64,000 nt of DNA from an uncultured Roseovarius sp. (GTDB lineage Bacteria > Pseudomonadota > Alphaproteobacteria > Rhodobacterales > Rhodobacteraceae): NCBI GenBank assembly GCA_947499555.1, contig CANMOU010000001.1:496001-560000 (forward strand). The letters are read 5' to 3'. Positions 38,706 through 48,627 of the stretch are shown piece after piece. Position numbers and translations under genes: made by a program. The notes beneath the pieces were generated by a model. That model was not told the origin of the DNA. It ran no database searches and was given only the letters and a program-made list of their open reading frames with translations. Each line of letters starts with the position of its first letter. Position 1 is the first letter of the stretch.

Positions 38706-39730
38706 GACAGGTTTTCCTCATCCGGGATTTGCGTGGGGTGCGGAGAGGCGGGGGCAAAGACGGTCTCGGCGACCACGGGTGTATCGTCCGTATGCTGTGT
38801 GGCGCGCAGCTCGCGATAGCCAAGGTAAAGTCCGCTTGAGACAATCAAAGCCATGCCAAACAGCGTGTTGACCCCGGGCACTTCGTCAAAGAGGAAATAG
38901 CCAAGCGCGGTGGCCAGCGGCAGGTAGGTGTAGTCAAAGGGTGCCACAAGGCTGGCATTGGCCACCTGATAGGCACGGCTGAGAAAGATGTAGCCGCACA
39001 TACCGGTGGCCCCGAGCAGCAGCAGCCAGTACCACTCCGACAGCCCCTTTTCGGGGAAGCTCAGTAGCAGATGCGGAAACGTTGTCGTCTCGGGCACGAA
39101 TTGATTTACAAACCACCCCATGGGCAGGATGACCAGGCCAGACCAGGCCAGCGTGTGCAGACCCACCGTCAAAGAGCTTTCCTGTTCGCCGATCTGGCGC
39201 ACGAGAATCTGGCTTATGGAATAGGTCACAGCACACAGAAGCGGCAGGACCGCGATCCAGGAAAACCCGGCGCTGGTGGGATTGACGGCAATAAGCACGC
39301 CCGCGAACCCAACAGCCAAAGCCCCCATCCGATGGGGCCCGATGGTTTCCTTCAAAAACACCGCCGCCATCAGCGCGGTGATCAGAGGGGCGGAGAAGAA
39401 GATCGTGGTGACCTCAGCCAGCCCCATGAACGGAAAAGCCGTGTAAAAAAGCGAAAAACCCAGGGCAAAGAGCGTGCCGCGCAGACAATGGGTCTTCCAG
39501 AAGCCGGTGCGAACCGTGTGCGGCCCCGCCAGGATCAGGATCAGCGGCACAAGCACCAATACCGAGACAACCGAGCGGATGAAAAGCAACATCCAGATCG
39601 GATAGCTCAGCAAGAGCGTCTTCATCATCGCATCCTGGACAACAAAGAACAGCATGCCGAACAGGATGCAGGTTATGCCTTGCACCGCACGCGAGGGGGC
39701 GTGCGACGAAAGCGGGGCTTGCGTCGTCAT
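38702..39730 (-). CDS. EamA/DMT superfamily transporter
   Basis: A 342-residue ten-segment EamA protein (GMLFFVVQDAMMKTLLLSYPIW) with a hydrophilic C-terminal tail of about 40 residues beyond the last segment. Resembles exporters of amino acids or riboflavin-like compounds, but substrate cannot be read. Coupled to the next DMT gene. The 236-base spacer up to 39966 is a divergent promoter region with no further gene. Confidence 0.85.
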   Translation of the reverse strand: MTTQAPLSSHAPSRAVQGITCILFGMLFFVVQDAMMKTLLLSYPIWMLLFIRSVVSVLVLVPLILILAGPHTVRTGFWKTHCLRGTLFALGFSLFYTAFPFMGLAEVTTIFFSAPLITALMAAVFLKETIGPHRMGALAVGFAGVLIAVNPTSAGFSWIAVLPLLCAVTYSISQILVRQIGEQESSLTVGLHTLAWSGLVILPMGWFVNQFVPETTTFPHLLLSFPEKGLSEWYWLLLLGATGMCGYIFLSRAYQVANASLVAPFDYTYLPLATALGYFLFDEVPGVNTLFGMALIVSSGLYLGYRELRATQHTDDTPVVAETVFAPASPHPTQIPDEENLS

Positions 39731-39966
39731 GGCTCACCTAGGGTTTGGTTGGACGGCGCAAAATACGCCGGTAAGTCAAGGGTGACTCGCGCTTTGGGGC
39801 CGCGTCTCGCTTGTTTGCGACGCCGTGTCGGGAATGAGACAGTTCGGAATTTCCAAGAAATTCAGCGGCGCCCAGTTTTGAAGAAAATACCTGCGCCAGA
39901 TTTCTGCGGCTGGTCTTGCCCCTGATCCGCCGATAGACAGGGCAGAACAGACCGAAAGACATCCCG

Positions 39967-40845
39967 ATGCAGACCCAACGCCCGCTCTGGCTTATCGCCG
40001 CCCCAGTGGTGTTTCTGATGCTGTGGTCGGGCGGCTATCCGGTGGCCAAGGTGGGGCTGCAATACACCCAGCCAATGACGCTTCTGACGTTCCGCTTTGG
40101 TGTGGTCGTGGTGCTGATGCTGGTGCTATTTGCCATCCTGCGCCCGCCCGTGCCGAAGACCCGCGCCGAATGGGGGCATTTGGCTTTTGTCGGCTTTCTT
40201 ATTCAGGCGGTTTATTTTGGCCTTAGTTATTTCGCCTTCGCCTCAGGCGTGGCGGCGGGCACGGTGGCGCTCTTCATGTCGTTGCAGCCTGTTCTGGTTG
40301 CGCTCATCGTGCCGCGTTGGGCCGGAGAGCGCGTGGGGCAAAGCCAATGGCTCGGGCTTGTTCTTGGCCTTGTCGGCGCGGTGGTCGTGATCTCGGCCCG
40401 TTCGGCGATAGAGGCACCGTCGATTTTTGGGTTCACCTGCGCGCTTCTGGGACTGGCGGGGATTACCGCTGGATCGCTTTGGGAAAAACGATTTGGGCTC
40501 AGCCATCATCCGGTCACCGCCAATCTGGTGGGCTATGTGGCCGGGCTTGTGGGCGTGGCGCCTCTGATGCTCTTGCAGGAGGAGATTTCGATCACCTGGA
40601 CCTGGGAGTTCACAGCGGCCTTCGGGTATCTGGTGGTTGGCAATTCGCTTATCGCTGTGGGTCTTTTGCTGGCCATGATCCGGGCAGGCGATGTGGCGCG
40701 TGTGTCGGCGCTTTTGTTCCTGGTGCCGCCTTTGGCCGCGCTCTTGGCGTGGGGGATGCTGGGGGAAGTGATGCCGCCCTTGGCCTGGGCAGGCATGGGA
40801 ATTGCCGCAGCGGGGGTGTTTTTGGCGACGCGGAAGGTGGGGTAG
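39967..40845 (+). CDS. EamA/DMT superfamily transporter
   Basis: A 292-residue ten-segment EamA protein (VFLMLWSGGYPVAKVGLQYT; second repeat from about residue 150). Divergent from the two DMT genes above. Convergent with acs; repeat copy B lies in between. Confidence 0.86.
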   Translation: MQTQRPLWLIAAPVVFLMLWSGGYPVAKVGLQYTQPMTLLTFRFGVVVVLMLVLFAILRPPVPKTRAEWGHLAFVGFLIQAVYFGLSYFAFASGVAAGTVALFMSLQPVLVALIVPRWAGERVGQSQWLGLVLGLVGAVVVISARSAIEAPSIFGFTCALLGLAGITAGSLWEKRFGLSHHPVTANLVGYVAGLVGVAPLMLLQEEISITWTWEFTAAFGYLVVGNSLIAVGLLLAMIRAGDVARVSALLFLVPPLAALLAWGMLGEVMPPLAWAGMGIAAAGVFLATRKVG

Positions 40846-40887
40846 AACCGGCAGGCGTCGCTACCGGAGAATATACGTGCTCACTAT

Positions 40888-40931
40888 GGAAACTTGAAAA
40901 GTTTTCGGTCCGATTTCTTTTCAAGAAATCG
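40888..40931. repeat. Tandem double-hairpin element, copy B
   Basis: GGAAACTT-gaa-AAGTTTTC (40888-40906, one G-T position) followed by CGATTTCTT-ttc-AAGAAATCG (40911-40931, perfect). Same loops, spacing and CTTGAAAAG/CTTTTCAAG cores as copy A at 26707, with the outer stem bases changed on both sides. Again between convergent genes. Confidence 0.8.
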
Positions 40932-41022
40932 ATGCAAAGACCGCTTGTGGTAAAAAAAAAGACCAGCCGCAACGGGCTGGCCCTTGATCTGCTTAGCCGG
41001 AACGAAACCCCGCCCTACGGCA

Positions 41023-42972
41023 TCACCCTCTGTTCATCCGGTTCTCGATCAGATCATCCACCACGGCCGGCTCGGCAAGCGTGGACGTATCTCCCAACGC
41101 ACCATAGTCATTCTCAGCGATCTTGCGCAGGATGCGGCGCATGATTTTGCCCGAGCGGGTTTTCGGCAGCCCCGGGGCCCATTGGATCAGATCCGGTGAG
41201 GCAATCGGGCCGATCTCAGAGCGCACCCAGTTGCGCAGTTCGGTTTTCAGCTCGTCGGTATATTCCTCACCACCCATCAGCGTCACGTAGCAATAAATGC
41301 CCTGACCCTTGATGTCATGCGGGTAGCCCACAACGGCGGCCTCAGAGACTTTGGGATGTGCCACAAGCGCGCTTTCCACCTCGGCCGTGCCCATACGGTG
41401 GCCAGAGACATTGATCACGTCATCCACACGGCCCGTGATCCAGTAATAGCCATCCTCATCCCGGCGGCAGCCGTCGCCGGTGAAGTAATAGCCTTTGTAA
41501 TCGGCAAAGTAAGTTTTCATGAACCTTTCATGATCGCCCCATACGGTGCGCATTTGCCCCGGCCAGCTGTCCTTCATGCAAAGCACGCCTTCCACGCCAT
41601 TGCCTTCGATGACCTCGCCAGTCGTTGGTTCCAGCACCACGGGTTCGATGCCAAAGAATGGCCCGCAGCAGGAACCGGGTTTGGCCGCTGTTGCGCCGGG
41701 CAGGGGGGTCATCAGGTGACCGCCTGTTTCGGTTTGCCACCACGTGTCCACGATAGGACAGCGCCCGCCACCCACCACGTCGTTATACCAGTTCCAGGCC
41801 TCGGGGTTGATCGGTTCCCCCACCGTGCCGAGCACCCGGACAGAGCTCAGATCGCATTTGGTCACGAACTCATTGCCTTGCCCCATGAGCGCACGAATGG
41901 CCGTGGGTGCGGTGTAGAACTGATTGACCTTGTGCTTTTCGCAAACCTGCCAAAAGCGCGAGGCATCGGGATAGGTGGGCACGCCTTCGAACATGAGCGT
42001 GGTCGCGCCATTGGCGAGCGGGCCATAGACGATATAGCTGTGGCCCGTAACCCAGCCCACATCCGCTGTGCACCAGTAGATGTCGCCCTCGTGATAGTCG
42101 AAAACCAGCTCATGGGTCATCGCGGCATAGACAAGATACCCACCCGTGGTATGCACCACGCCTTTGGGCATGCCGGTTGAGCCTGAGGTGTAGAGGATGA
42201 AGAGCGGATCTTCGGCCCCCATCTCCTCTGGCGGGCAATCGGCATCGACCTTGGCGGCCTCTTCATGCAGCCAGTAGTCGAGGCCCTCGCGCCAGGCGAT
42301 CTGTTCGCCGGTGTGTTTCACGACAAGGCATTTTACTTCGTCAAAGTCATTCAGGAGAGCCTGATTAACATTATCCTTTAGCTTGGTCACACGACCGCCT
42401 CGAGGTGCGGCGTCAGCGGTGATCACCACCTTGGCGTCACAGCCATTCACACGTGCGCCCAAAGCGTCCGGCGAAAAGCCGGCAAAGACGATGGAATGAA
42501 TCGCCCCGATGCGCGCGCAGGCGAGCATGGCGTAGGCCGCTTCCGGGATCATCGGCAGGTAGAGAACAACACGGTCGCCTTTGCCCACGCCCAGGGACTT
42601 GAGCACATTGGCCATCTTGCAGGTCTGTGCATAAAGCTCGTTATAGGTGATATGCATCGCATCTGCGTTGGGATCATCAGGTTCCCAGATGATCGCGGTC
42701 TGCTCGCCACGCTTCGCGAGATGGCGGTCGATGCAGTTGGCGGCCACGTTCAGCGTGCCGTCCTCGAACCATTTGATCGAGACATTGCCGAAGGAATAAT
42801 CGACGTCTTTGACCTTGGTGAAAGGCTTGATCCAGTCAACGCGCTTGCCGTGCTCGGCCCAGAATGCCGCAGGATCGGCCATAGAGGCGGCGTACATCTC
42901 TTCATACTTGGCAGCGTCAATATGAGCGTTGGCCGCAAAATCGGATGCGGGGGCGAAGGTGGTGTCAGACAT
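41023..42972 (-). CDS. acs: Acetyl-CoA synthetase
   Basis: Activates acetate (and possibly propionate) to acyl-CoA with ATP. 649 residues with the AMP-binding P-loop ([15 protein letters not shown]), the GETGG-like pocket ([16 protein letters not shown]) and the C-terminal catalytic Lys in [13 protein letters not shown], the known acetylation site. It is the last gene downstream of a branched-chain-type ABC transporter, and a ScfR-like/SSF-kinase regulatory cluster lies upstream on the other strand. Confidence 0.96.
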   Translation of the reverse strand: MSDTTFAPASDFAANAHIDAAKYEEMYAASMADPAAFWAEHGKRVDWIKPFTKVKDVDYSFGNVSIKWFEDGTLNVAANCIDRHLAKRGEQTAIIWEPDDPNADAMHITYNELYAQTCKMANVLKSLGVGKGDRVVLYLPMIPEAAYAMLACARIGAIHSIVFAGFSPDALGARVNGCDAKVVITADAAPRGGRVTKLKDNVNQALLNDFDEVKCLVVKHTGEQIAWREGLDYWLHEEAAKVDADCPPEEMGAEDPLFILYTSGSTGMPKGVVHTTGGYLVYAAMTHELVFDYHEGDIYWCTADVGWVTGHSYIVYGPLANGATTLMFEGVPTYPDASRFWQVCEKHKVNQFYTAPTAIRALMGQGNEFVTKCDLSSVRVLGTVGEPINPEAWNWYNDVVGGGRCPIVDTWWQTETGGHLMTPLPGATAAKPGSCCGPFFGIEPVVLEPTTGEVIEGNGVEGVLCMKDSWPGQMRTVWGDHERFMKTYFADYKGYYFTGDGCRRDEDGYYWITGRVDDVINVSGHRMGTAEVESALVAHPKVSEAAVVGYPHDIKGQGIYCYVTLMGGEEYTDELKTELRNWVRSEIGPIASPDLIQWAPGLPKTRSGKIMRRILRKIAENDYGALGDTSTLAEPAVVDDLIENRMNRG

Positions 42973-43011
42973 GGCAGTCCCTCACAGTCTTGTCTTGGGT
43001 CTTGAAGTTTG

Positions 43012-43050
43012 TGCCTGCCCCGCCGACAGGGAGATTTCGTGGGGCAGGCA
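43012..43050 (-). terminator. Hairpin between livF and acs
   Basis: A perfect 10-base inverted repeat (TGCCTGCCCC 43012-43021, GGGGCAGGCA 43041-43050) with a 19-base loop lies just after the livF stop and 40 bases before acs. Without a T-run it more likely sets relative mRNA levels than ends transcription fully. Confidence 0.55.
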
Positions 43051-43057
43051 ATTGGCC

Positions 43058-43813
43058 CTAGATGGCCAGGTATTCGGCGCGCAGTTCTTCGTTTTCAAGA
43101 ACTTCGCTGGCGGTGCCGTCGAAAACAATGCCGCCGGTGTCGAGAATGATCGAGCGATCCGCAAGCTCCAGTGCGCGGACGGCGTTTTGTTCCACCAGAA
43201 CCGTTGTGATGCCCTGTTCCTTGATCGCGTGAAGCGTCTTTTCAATCTCGTCCACAATCACAGGCGCAAGGCCCTCATAAGGCTCATCGAGCAGCAGCAC
43301 CTTGATGTCGCGCGCCAGTGCGCGGGCCACGGCCAACATCTGTTGTTCGCCACCCGAGAGCGTCACGCCCTCTTGCTTACGGCGTTCGGCCAAACGCGGG
43401 AAGAGGTCGTAGATACGATCCAGCGACCAGCCAACAGGCGGTGCGATCTGTGCAAGTTGCAGGTTTTCCTCAACCGTCAGGCCGGGAATGATGCGCCGGT
43501 CTTCAGGCACAAGCCCGATGCCCGCAACCGAGGCCTGGTGCGACGACATGTTATGGAGGGGCTGATGATCCAGCCAAATCTCGCCTTGGTGCAGTTGGGG
43601 GTCATCCATGCGGGCGATGGCACGCAAAGTGGTCGTCTTGCCCGCACCGTTACGGCCCAGAAGGGCCAGGATTTCACCTTCATGCACGTTGAACGAGATG
43701 TCCTGCACGATGTAGCTTTCGCCGTAATAGGCCCGCATGCCCCAGACAGACAGATAGGCAGGTGCGGTTTCGGCGTAGTTTTTACCTTTGGAGAAGTCGG
43801 GTTTCACATTCAT
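43058..43813 (-). CDS. livF: ABC transporter ATPase, LivF type
   Basis: 251 residues with Walker A (LGRNGAGKTTTLRA), signature (LSGGEQQML), Walker B (VLLLDEPYEGLAP) and H-loop region. The LivF branch of the hydrophobic-amino-acid (HAAT) ABC family. 14 bases downstream of livG. N-terminal about 20 residues are a non-standard extension (FSKGKNYAETAPAYLSVWG). Confidence 0.92.
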   Translation of the reverse strand: MNVKPDFSKGKNYAETAPAYLSVWGMRAYYGESYIVQDISFNVHEGEILALLGRNGAGKTTTLRAIARMDDPQLHQGEIWLDHQPLHNMSSHQASVAGIGLVPEDRRIIPGLTVEENLQLAQIAPPVGWSLDRIYDLFPRLAERRKQEGVTLSGGEQQMLAVARALARDIKVLLLDEPYEGLAPVIVDEIEKTLHAIKEQGITTVLVEQNAVRALELADRSIILDTGGIVFDGTASEVLENEELRAEYLAI

Positions 43814-43827
43814 CGGTCGTCTCCTGA

Positions 43828-44583
43828 TTAGGCCGCCTCACCAAGATACGCTTCGCGCACCTTTGGATGGCCCTTGATTTTGTCCGGTGTGTCCTCGACC
43901 AGAGGTGTGCCTTGCGCCAGCACCGTAATCCGCTCGGCCAGAGAGAACACCACATGCATGTCGTGCTCGATGATTGCGATTGTTATGTCGCGCTCATCCT
44001 TGATCTGTTTGAGCAGGTCGATCGTGTTGTTGGTGTCGGCCCGGGCCATGCCGGCTGTCGGCTCATCCAGAAGCAGAAGCCGAGGTTCCTGCGCCAGGCA
44101 CATGCCGATTTCCAGGCGACGTTTGTTGCCACGCGACATCGCGGCAGCGTGGTCATGGCGCGCATCGGCAAGGTTGAGGCTTTCGAGCATGTCTTCGGCC
44201 TGCTCAACGATTTCCTTTTCGTTGAACGTGCTTTCAATGGCATGCATCCGGAACGCCCCGTCACGCTTGGCAAAAATCGGGATCATCATGTTTTCCAGCA
44301 CTGAAAGGTCGCCGAAGATCTCAGGTGTCTGGAACACGCGGGAGATGCCCATCTGGTTGATCTGGTAGGGTTTGCGCCCCAATACAGATTGCCCGTCAAA
44401 CATCACCGATCCGGTGTCGGGGATCAGCTTGCCGATGAGGCAGTTGAGCAGCGTGGACTTGCCCGCCCCGTTGGGGCCGATGATGGCATGCACACTATGC
44501 TCTGCCACGCTGAGGTTTACATCGCCCAGGGCCTGCAGGCCGCCGAAGCGCTTGTTGACGTTCTTGACTTCAAGAATACCCAT
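43828..44583 (-). CDS. livG: ABC transporter ATPase, LivG type
   Basis: 251 residues with Walker A ([12 protein letters not shown]) and Walker B (LLLLDEPTAGMARAD). The signature stretch reads MSRGNKRRLEIGMC instead of the usual LSYGEQRRLEIA, an unusual change that marks a distinct HAAT subgroup. Pairs with the LivF-type ATPase to drive uptake. Confidence 0.92.
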   Translation of the reverse strand: MGILEVKNVNKRFGGLQALGDVNLSVAEHSVHAIIGPNGAGKSTLLNCLIGKLIPDTGSVMFDGQSVLGRKPYQINQMGISRVFQTPEIFGDLSVLENMMIPIFAKRDGAFRMHAIESTFNEKEIVEQAEDMLESLNLADARHDHAAAMSRGNKRRLEIGMCLAQEPRLLLLDEPTAGMARADTNNTIDLLKQIKDERDITIAIIEHDMHVVFSLAERITVLAQGTPLVEDTPDKIKGHPKVREAYLGEAA

Positions 44584-44595
44584 CGCTCTGGCTCC

Positions 44596-45795
44596 TTATT
44601 CTGCAGGGGTTGATTGTGTGGCTTCCTCAGCATCGCCCTTGGCCTTCTTGCGACCAAAGAGACGGGCGATGCGCTGGCCACCTTCCACAAGGCCACCGGG
44701 CAGGAAGATCACCACGGCCATGAAGATGATGCCGAGCGTCAGGTGCCAGCCTTTGCCGACGAAGGGATAGACGATCGTAACCAGGAAATTCTCGATCCCG
44801 TCGGGCAGAATGGCGAACCATTGATGCAGGATGTCCTTGTTGATCTTGCTGAGGATATTTTCCATGTACTTGATCGCACCTGCGCCAAGAACCGGACCAA
44901 TAAGTGTGCCGACACCACCAAGAATGGTCATCAGGACGACTTCACCAGACGCCGTCCAGAACATCCGCTCGGGGCCGGCTTGTGTGTCCATCGCGACCAG
45001 CAGGCCACCGGCGAGACCGGCATACATGCCCGAAATCACGAAGGCCGCGAGCGTATAGGGCCGCGCATTGAGGCCTGTGTAGTACATCCGTGTCTGATTT
45101 GACTTCACCGCCCGCAGCATCGTGCCAAACGGCGACCGGAAGATGCGGATCGAGAGGTAAAACGCCAGGATCATGAACACCGCGGCAATGTAGTAGCCAG
45201 AGTTGAAGGTGAAGAGCCAATCGCCCAGGCCAAGCTCAAAGCTGGTGCGCATATCCATGCCAAACAGATTGGCGCGACCGATCTCACCGGGTTCGAGGTT
45301 GGACAGGATCGGACGGTCGGTTGCCTTGATCTGCAGGCCGGTTTCGCCACCCGTGATGGGTGTCAAGACGGAGTAGGCCAGGGCATAGGACATCTGTGCA
45401 AAGGCCAGTGTCAGGATCGAGAAATAGATGCCTGACCGTCGGAGCGAGATATATCCAACGGCCAGTGCGAAGATACCAGCAAAGATCACACCCATGATGA
45501 TCGCAGGGATCACGTTGAGCGTAACAAGCTTCATCATCCAGATCGCTGCATAAGAGCCGACACCCAGGAAGGCCGCGTGACCAAAGCTGAGATATCCCGT
45601 GAGACCAAAGAGGATGTTGAACCCGATGGCAAAGATGCCAAAGATCACAAACCGCTGCATCAGATCGGGATAGCCCGCGTTGAATTGCGCCAGTCCCGAG
45701 CTTTCCGGGAAGGGGTTGAGGAGGAAGGGCGCCAGCATTGTCAGCGCCACGACAATCACGAGAAGGCGGAAATCTTTCTTGTCGAGACCCAGCAT
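44596..45795 (-). CDS. livM: ABC transporter permease, LivM type
   Basis: A 399-residue membrane protein with about ten segments and the LivM core ([34 protein letters not shown]). The C-terminal tail is charged ([17 protein letters not shown]). Spaced by three bases from livH and 12 from livG. Confidence 0.92.
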   Translation of the reverse strand: MLGLDKKDFRLLVIVVALTMLAPFLLNPFPESSGLAQFNAGYPDLMQRFVIFGIFAIGFNILFGLTGYLSFGHAAFLGVGSYAAIWMMKLVTLNVIPAIIMGVIFAGIFALAVGYISLRRSGIYFSILTLAFAQMSYALAYSVLTPITGGETGLQIKATDRPILSNLEPGEIGRANLFGMDMRTSFELGLGDWLFTFNSGYYIAAVFMILAFYLSIRIFRSPFGTMLRAVKSNQTRMYYTGLNARPYTLAAFVISGMYAGLAGGLLVAMDTQAGPERMFWTASGEVVLMTILGGVGTLIGPVLGAGAIKYMENILSKINKDILHQWFAILPDGIENFLVTIVYPFVGKGWHLTLGIIFMAVVIFLPGGLVEGGQRIARLFGRKKAKGDAEEATQSTPAE

Positions 45796-45798
45796 GAT

Positions 45799-46920
45799 TT
45801 ACTCCTCCATGACGCCCTTGCGGCCCATAAGGCCCCGAGGACGGGTCAACAGAATGATGATCGCCACCAGGAAGATGATGATCTGATTGAGGCCAGGCAG
45901 CACTTCGAGCACTTCACCCATTGAGGCAAAGGCTTCGAGTACGCCCAGGAGGAAGCCGGCAAGCACCGCACCGGGCAGTGATCCCATGCCGCCCACAACC
46001 ACGACAACGAAGCTCAGAACAAGAAAGTCCATGCCCATGTGGTAGTTGGGAGAGTTAATGGGGGTGTACATCACGCCCGCAAGGCCTGCGACAGCGGCGG
46101 CAAGACCGAACATCAAGGTAAAGCGCCGGTCAATGTTGATACCCAGAAGCTGCACGGTTTCGCGATCCGCCATGCCAGCGCGGACAACCATCCCGAAAGT
46201 GGTGAATTGCAGGAAGGCAAAGACGCCACCGATGAGAAGCGCGCCAAAGGCGAAGTAGATGATCCGCCAATAGGGGTAGATGATGACATTGGGGTCAAAG
46301 CCCAGCATCGCGCCAAAATCAAACGATCCGCTGAATGCGGCCGGCGCCGGTGTCGGGATCGGGTTGGCGCCGTAGAAGGCCTTGATGATTTCTTGTAGGA
46401 CGATGGCCAGACCGAAGGTCACCAGGATCTGGTCTGCATGCGGACGTTTGTAGAAATGCTTGATCAGCCCGCGCTCCATCACGATGCCAACCAGCACCAT
46501 GATCGGGATCGAGAACAAGATAGCCAGTGGGACGGCCCAGTCGATGATTGCATCGCCCGTCTCTTTTCCGAACCAGTCATAGAGGTAAGGCACCTGAATC
46601 TTGGACGGGTTTCCCAGGAAATCGGTTTTGGATTCGTCAATCACCGTGTGCGAGAGCGTCAAGACCCGGCTGAGTGTCACAGCACAGAATGCGCCGATCA
46701 TGAACAGCGCACCATGCGCAAAATTCACCACACCCAGCGTGCCAAAGATCAGCGTCAGGCCAAGCGCGATGAGCGCATATGCTGAGCCCTTGCTAAGCCC
46801 GTCGAGTGTCTGGAGGATTGTCGCCTCGACACCGAAAAGCAGCCCTACGACGACAAAGAACGCGACGATTGCGCCCAATACGCCGGTGGTCGCAGTCAGA
46901 TTGCTACGAGAGTTGTCCAT
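45799..46920 (-). CDS. livH: ABC transporter permease, LivH type
   Basis: A 373-residue membrane protein with the LivH core (GLTLIFGTLGVVNFAHGALFM; AVAGLAGVMY). About 70 residues longer than typical LivH, with an insertion after the second segment (about residues 85-120), which is seen in urea/amide-type HAAT permeases. Separated from the binding-protein gene by a 117-base spacer holding hairpins. Confidence 0.92.
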   Translation of the reverse strand: MDNSRSNLTATTGVLGAIVAFFVVVGLLFGVEATILQTLDGLSKGSAYALIALGLTLIFGTLGVVNFAHGALFMIGAFCAVTLSRVLTLSHTVIDESKTDFLGNPSKIQVPYLYDWFGKETGDAIIDWAVPLAILFSIPIMVLVGIVMERGLIKHFYKRPHADQILVTFGLAIVLQEIIKAFYGANPIPTPAPAAFSGSFDFGAMLGFDPNVIIYPYWRIIYFAFGALLIGGVFAFLQFTTFGMVVRAGMADRETVQLLGINIDRRFTLMFGLAAAVAGLAGVMYTPINSPNYHMGMDFLVLSFVVVVVGGMGSLPGAVLAGFLLGVLEAFASMGEVLEVLPGLNQIIIFLVAIIILLTRPRGLMGRKGVMEE

Positions 46921-46953
46921 AGTCCCACCTATTGAATTCTATTCGGAGCCAGT

Positions 46954-47014
46954 CATGCCGATTTCAGGCCATACTGGCCGGCATGTGGGGGGTGGCAGGG
47001 GCGAAAATTCGCCC
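46954..47014 (-). other. Hairpins between binding-protein gene and livH
   Basis: CATGCC...GGCATG (46954-46985) encloses GGCCA-tac-TGGCC, and GGGCGAA-aa-TTCGCCC lies at 46999-47014. Such 3' structures commonly protect the upstream binding-protein message, giving it higher abundance than the membrane subunits. Confidence 0.5.
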
Positions 47015-47037
47015 GAGCCAGATTTTTCGAATGACGC

Positions 47038-48390
47038 TTATGCGCCGGGGTTACAGGTGCCCAGCGTCGCTTCGGCGCCGCCCATCTGTGGGTGGTCCGG
47101 TGCGTATGTCACCTGATCAACCGGCGTCACCTCAACGATTTCGAGCAGGTCGAATTCGCTGTCAGGGTTCTCCTTGCCTTTCACAACCAGCACGTCTTTG
47201 AAGCACTGGTGGTCATCGGCGCGATACAGCGTCTTGCCGTTACCCATGCCATCGAATTCGAAGCCTTCAAGCGCTTCTACAACAGCACATGGGTTGAACG
47301 ATCCGGCGCGTTCCACGGCGTCTGCATAAAGCAGGGCCTGAACGTAGCAGGTGTGCGCGGCCTGTGACGGCGGGAAGCCGTACTTGGTGCCGAACGACTT
47401 GACGAACGCCTTGGAGCCTTCGTCCTGCAGCGACCAGTGCCAGTTGGTGGACCCAAAGATGCCCTTCACGTTCGCGCCCGCACCTTTCGCCATCAGGCGA
47501 GAGTAGAGAGGCACGATGATCTGGAAGTCTTTACCGTTCACCTGCTTGTCACGCAGACCGAACTGAACCGCGTTGGTCAGCGAGTTCACCATGTTGCCGC
47601 CGTAGTGATTCAGAACCAGCGTATCGGCACCCGACTGCAGAACCGGTGCGATATAGGAAGAGAAGTCGGTTTGTGTCAGCGGAGTTTTCACAGCCGCTAC
47701 CGTTTCCCAGCCCAGAGCCTCGGTTGAAGCTTTCACGGCTTCTTCAGTGGTGTAGCCCCAGTTGTAGTCAGCCGTCAGGTGATAGGCTTTGCGGTCTGTG
47801 CCGTAAGCGCCTGCAAGCACCGGCGCCAGAGCGGCACCCGACATGTACGAGTTGAAGAAGTGGCGGAAGCCATTGGCCTTGCGGTCTTTACCCGTGGTGT
47901 CGTTGGAGTGTGTCAGACCGGCCATGAAGATAACGCCAGCCTCTTGACAAAGCGCTTGTACGGCCACGGCCACACCCGAGGACGAGCCACCGGTGATCAT
48001 CACCGCACCGTCTTTTTCGATCATCGACTTCGCGGATGCGCGTGCGGCGTCAGCTTTGGTCTGTGTGTCGCCGGTGACGTACTCGACTTTCTTGCCCAGG
48101 ATACCGTTGCCTTGCAGGGCCTTGGACGAGAAGGTGCTCATCATGCCGCCGTCGCCACCACCGTTGAGGTGTTCAACAGCCAGTTCGTAAGCGCGCAGCT
48201 CATCCGCACCCTCATCAGCGTAAGGGCCAGTCTGAGGCACGTTGAAGCCGAGCGTAACGGACCCGCCGGTTGGCTCGTTCGTGAACGCCGAGGCGGATTG
48301 TGCCGTGAAGATCGTCGGCAGAGCGACGCCAGCACCGGCAACTGCGCCGGTCTTTAGAAGTCCACGACGTGTGAGGTCAGTTTTTGACAT
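47038..48390 (-). CDS. ABC transporter periplasmic substrate-binding protein (HAAT family)
   Basis: 450 residues with a twin-arginine-type signal (MSKTDLTRRGLLKTGAVAGAG) and a type I periplasmic binding fold (LGFNVPQTGPYADEG; ITGGSSSGVAVAVQALC). First gene of the transporter-acs unit. The ligand cannot be read; the neighbours (acs, ScfR-like regulator) suggest an acyl compound or short-chain carboxylate rather than an amino acid. Cys pairs near the C-terminus (HQCFKD, GTCNPG). Confidence 0.9.
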   Translation of the reverse strand: MSKTDLTRRGLLKTGAVAGAGVALPTIFTAQSASAFTNEPTGGSVTLGFNVPQTGPYADEGADELRAYELAVEHLNGGGDGGMMSTFSSKALQGNGILGKKVEYVTGDTQTKADAARASAKSMIEKDGAVMITGGSSSGVAVAVQALCQEAGVIFMAGLTHSNDTTGKDRKANGFRHFFNSYMSGAALAPVLAGAYGTDRKAYHLTADYNWGYTTEEAVKASTEALGWETVAAVKTPLTQTDFSSYIAPVLQSGADTLVLNHYGGNMVNSLTNAVQFGLRDKQVNGKDFQIIVPLYSRLMAKGAGANVKGIFGSTNWHWSLQDEGSKAFVKSFGTKYGFPPSQAAHTCYVQALLYADAVERAGSFNPCAVVEALEGFEFDGMGNGKTLYRADDHQCFKDVLVVKGKENPDSEFDLLEIVEVTPVDQVTYAPDHPQMGGAEATLGTCNPGA

Positions 48391-48536
48391 TTAGTTCCTC
48401 CCTAGTGTCAAACGGCGAAGATTGCCGAAAAGGAGACGATCTCCTCCATCGTCTCTTCGCCACGCACTGAAGTGCAAATCCATTATCGCAGGTCAGAAGA
48501 AAATCAGGCAACAAGCGCCTCAGCTTAAACGGTTTT

Positions 48537-48577
48537 TTTGTAAATAAATTGATCATGATATTCGTAAATCTTGTAAA
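48537..48577. promoter_or_regulatory. Cluster of TTYGTAAA sites in the divergent spacer
   Basis: Three similar octamers (TTTGTAAA at 48537, TTCGTAAA at 48561, CTTGTAAA at 48570) lie between the binding-protein gene and the ScfR-like gene. They differ from the ScfR half-site TTTGCAAA at one or two positions. The last two are direct repeats nine bases apart. The spacer is AT-rich and should hold both promoters. Confidence 0.5.
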
Positions 48578-48627
48578 TTTCTTTCATTTCGGATAAGGAA
48601 AGTAAATGTTTTGAAGGGTAACTGAAA

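Noticed and set aside
48549-48562. FNR-like TTGAT-CATG-ATATT upstream of the ScfR-like gene
   Set aside because: Only seven of ten positions match, so it is not distinguishable from AT-rich background.
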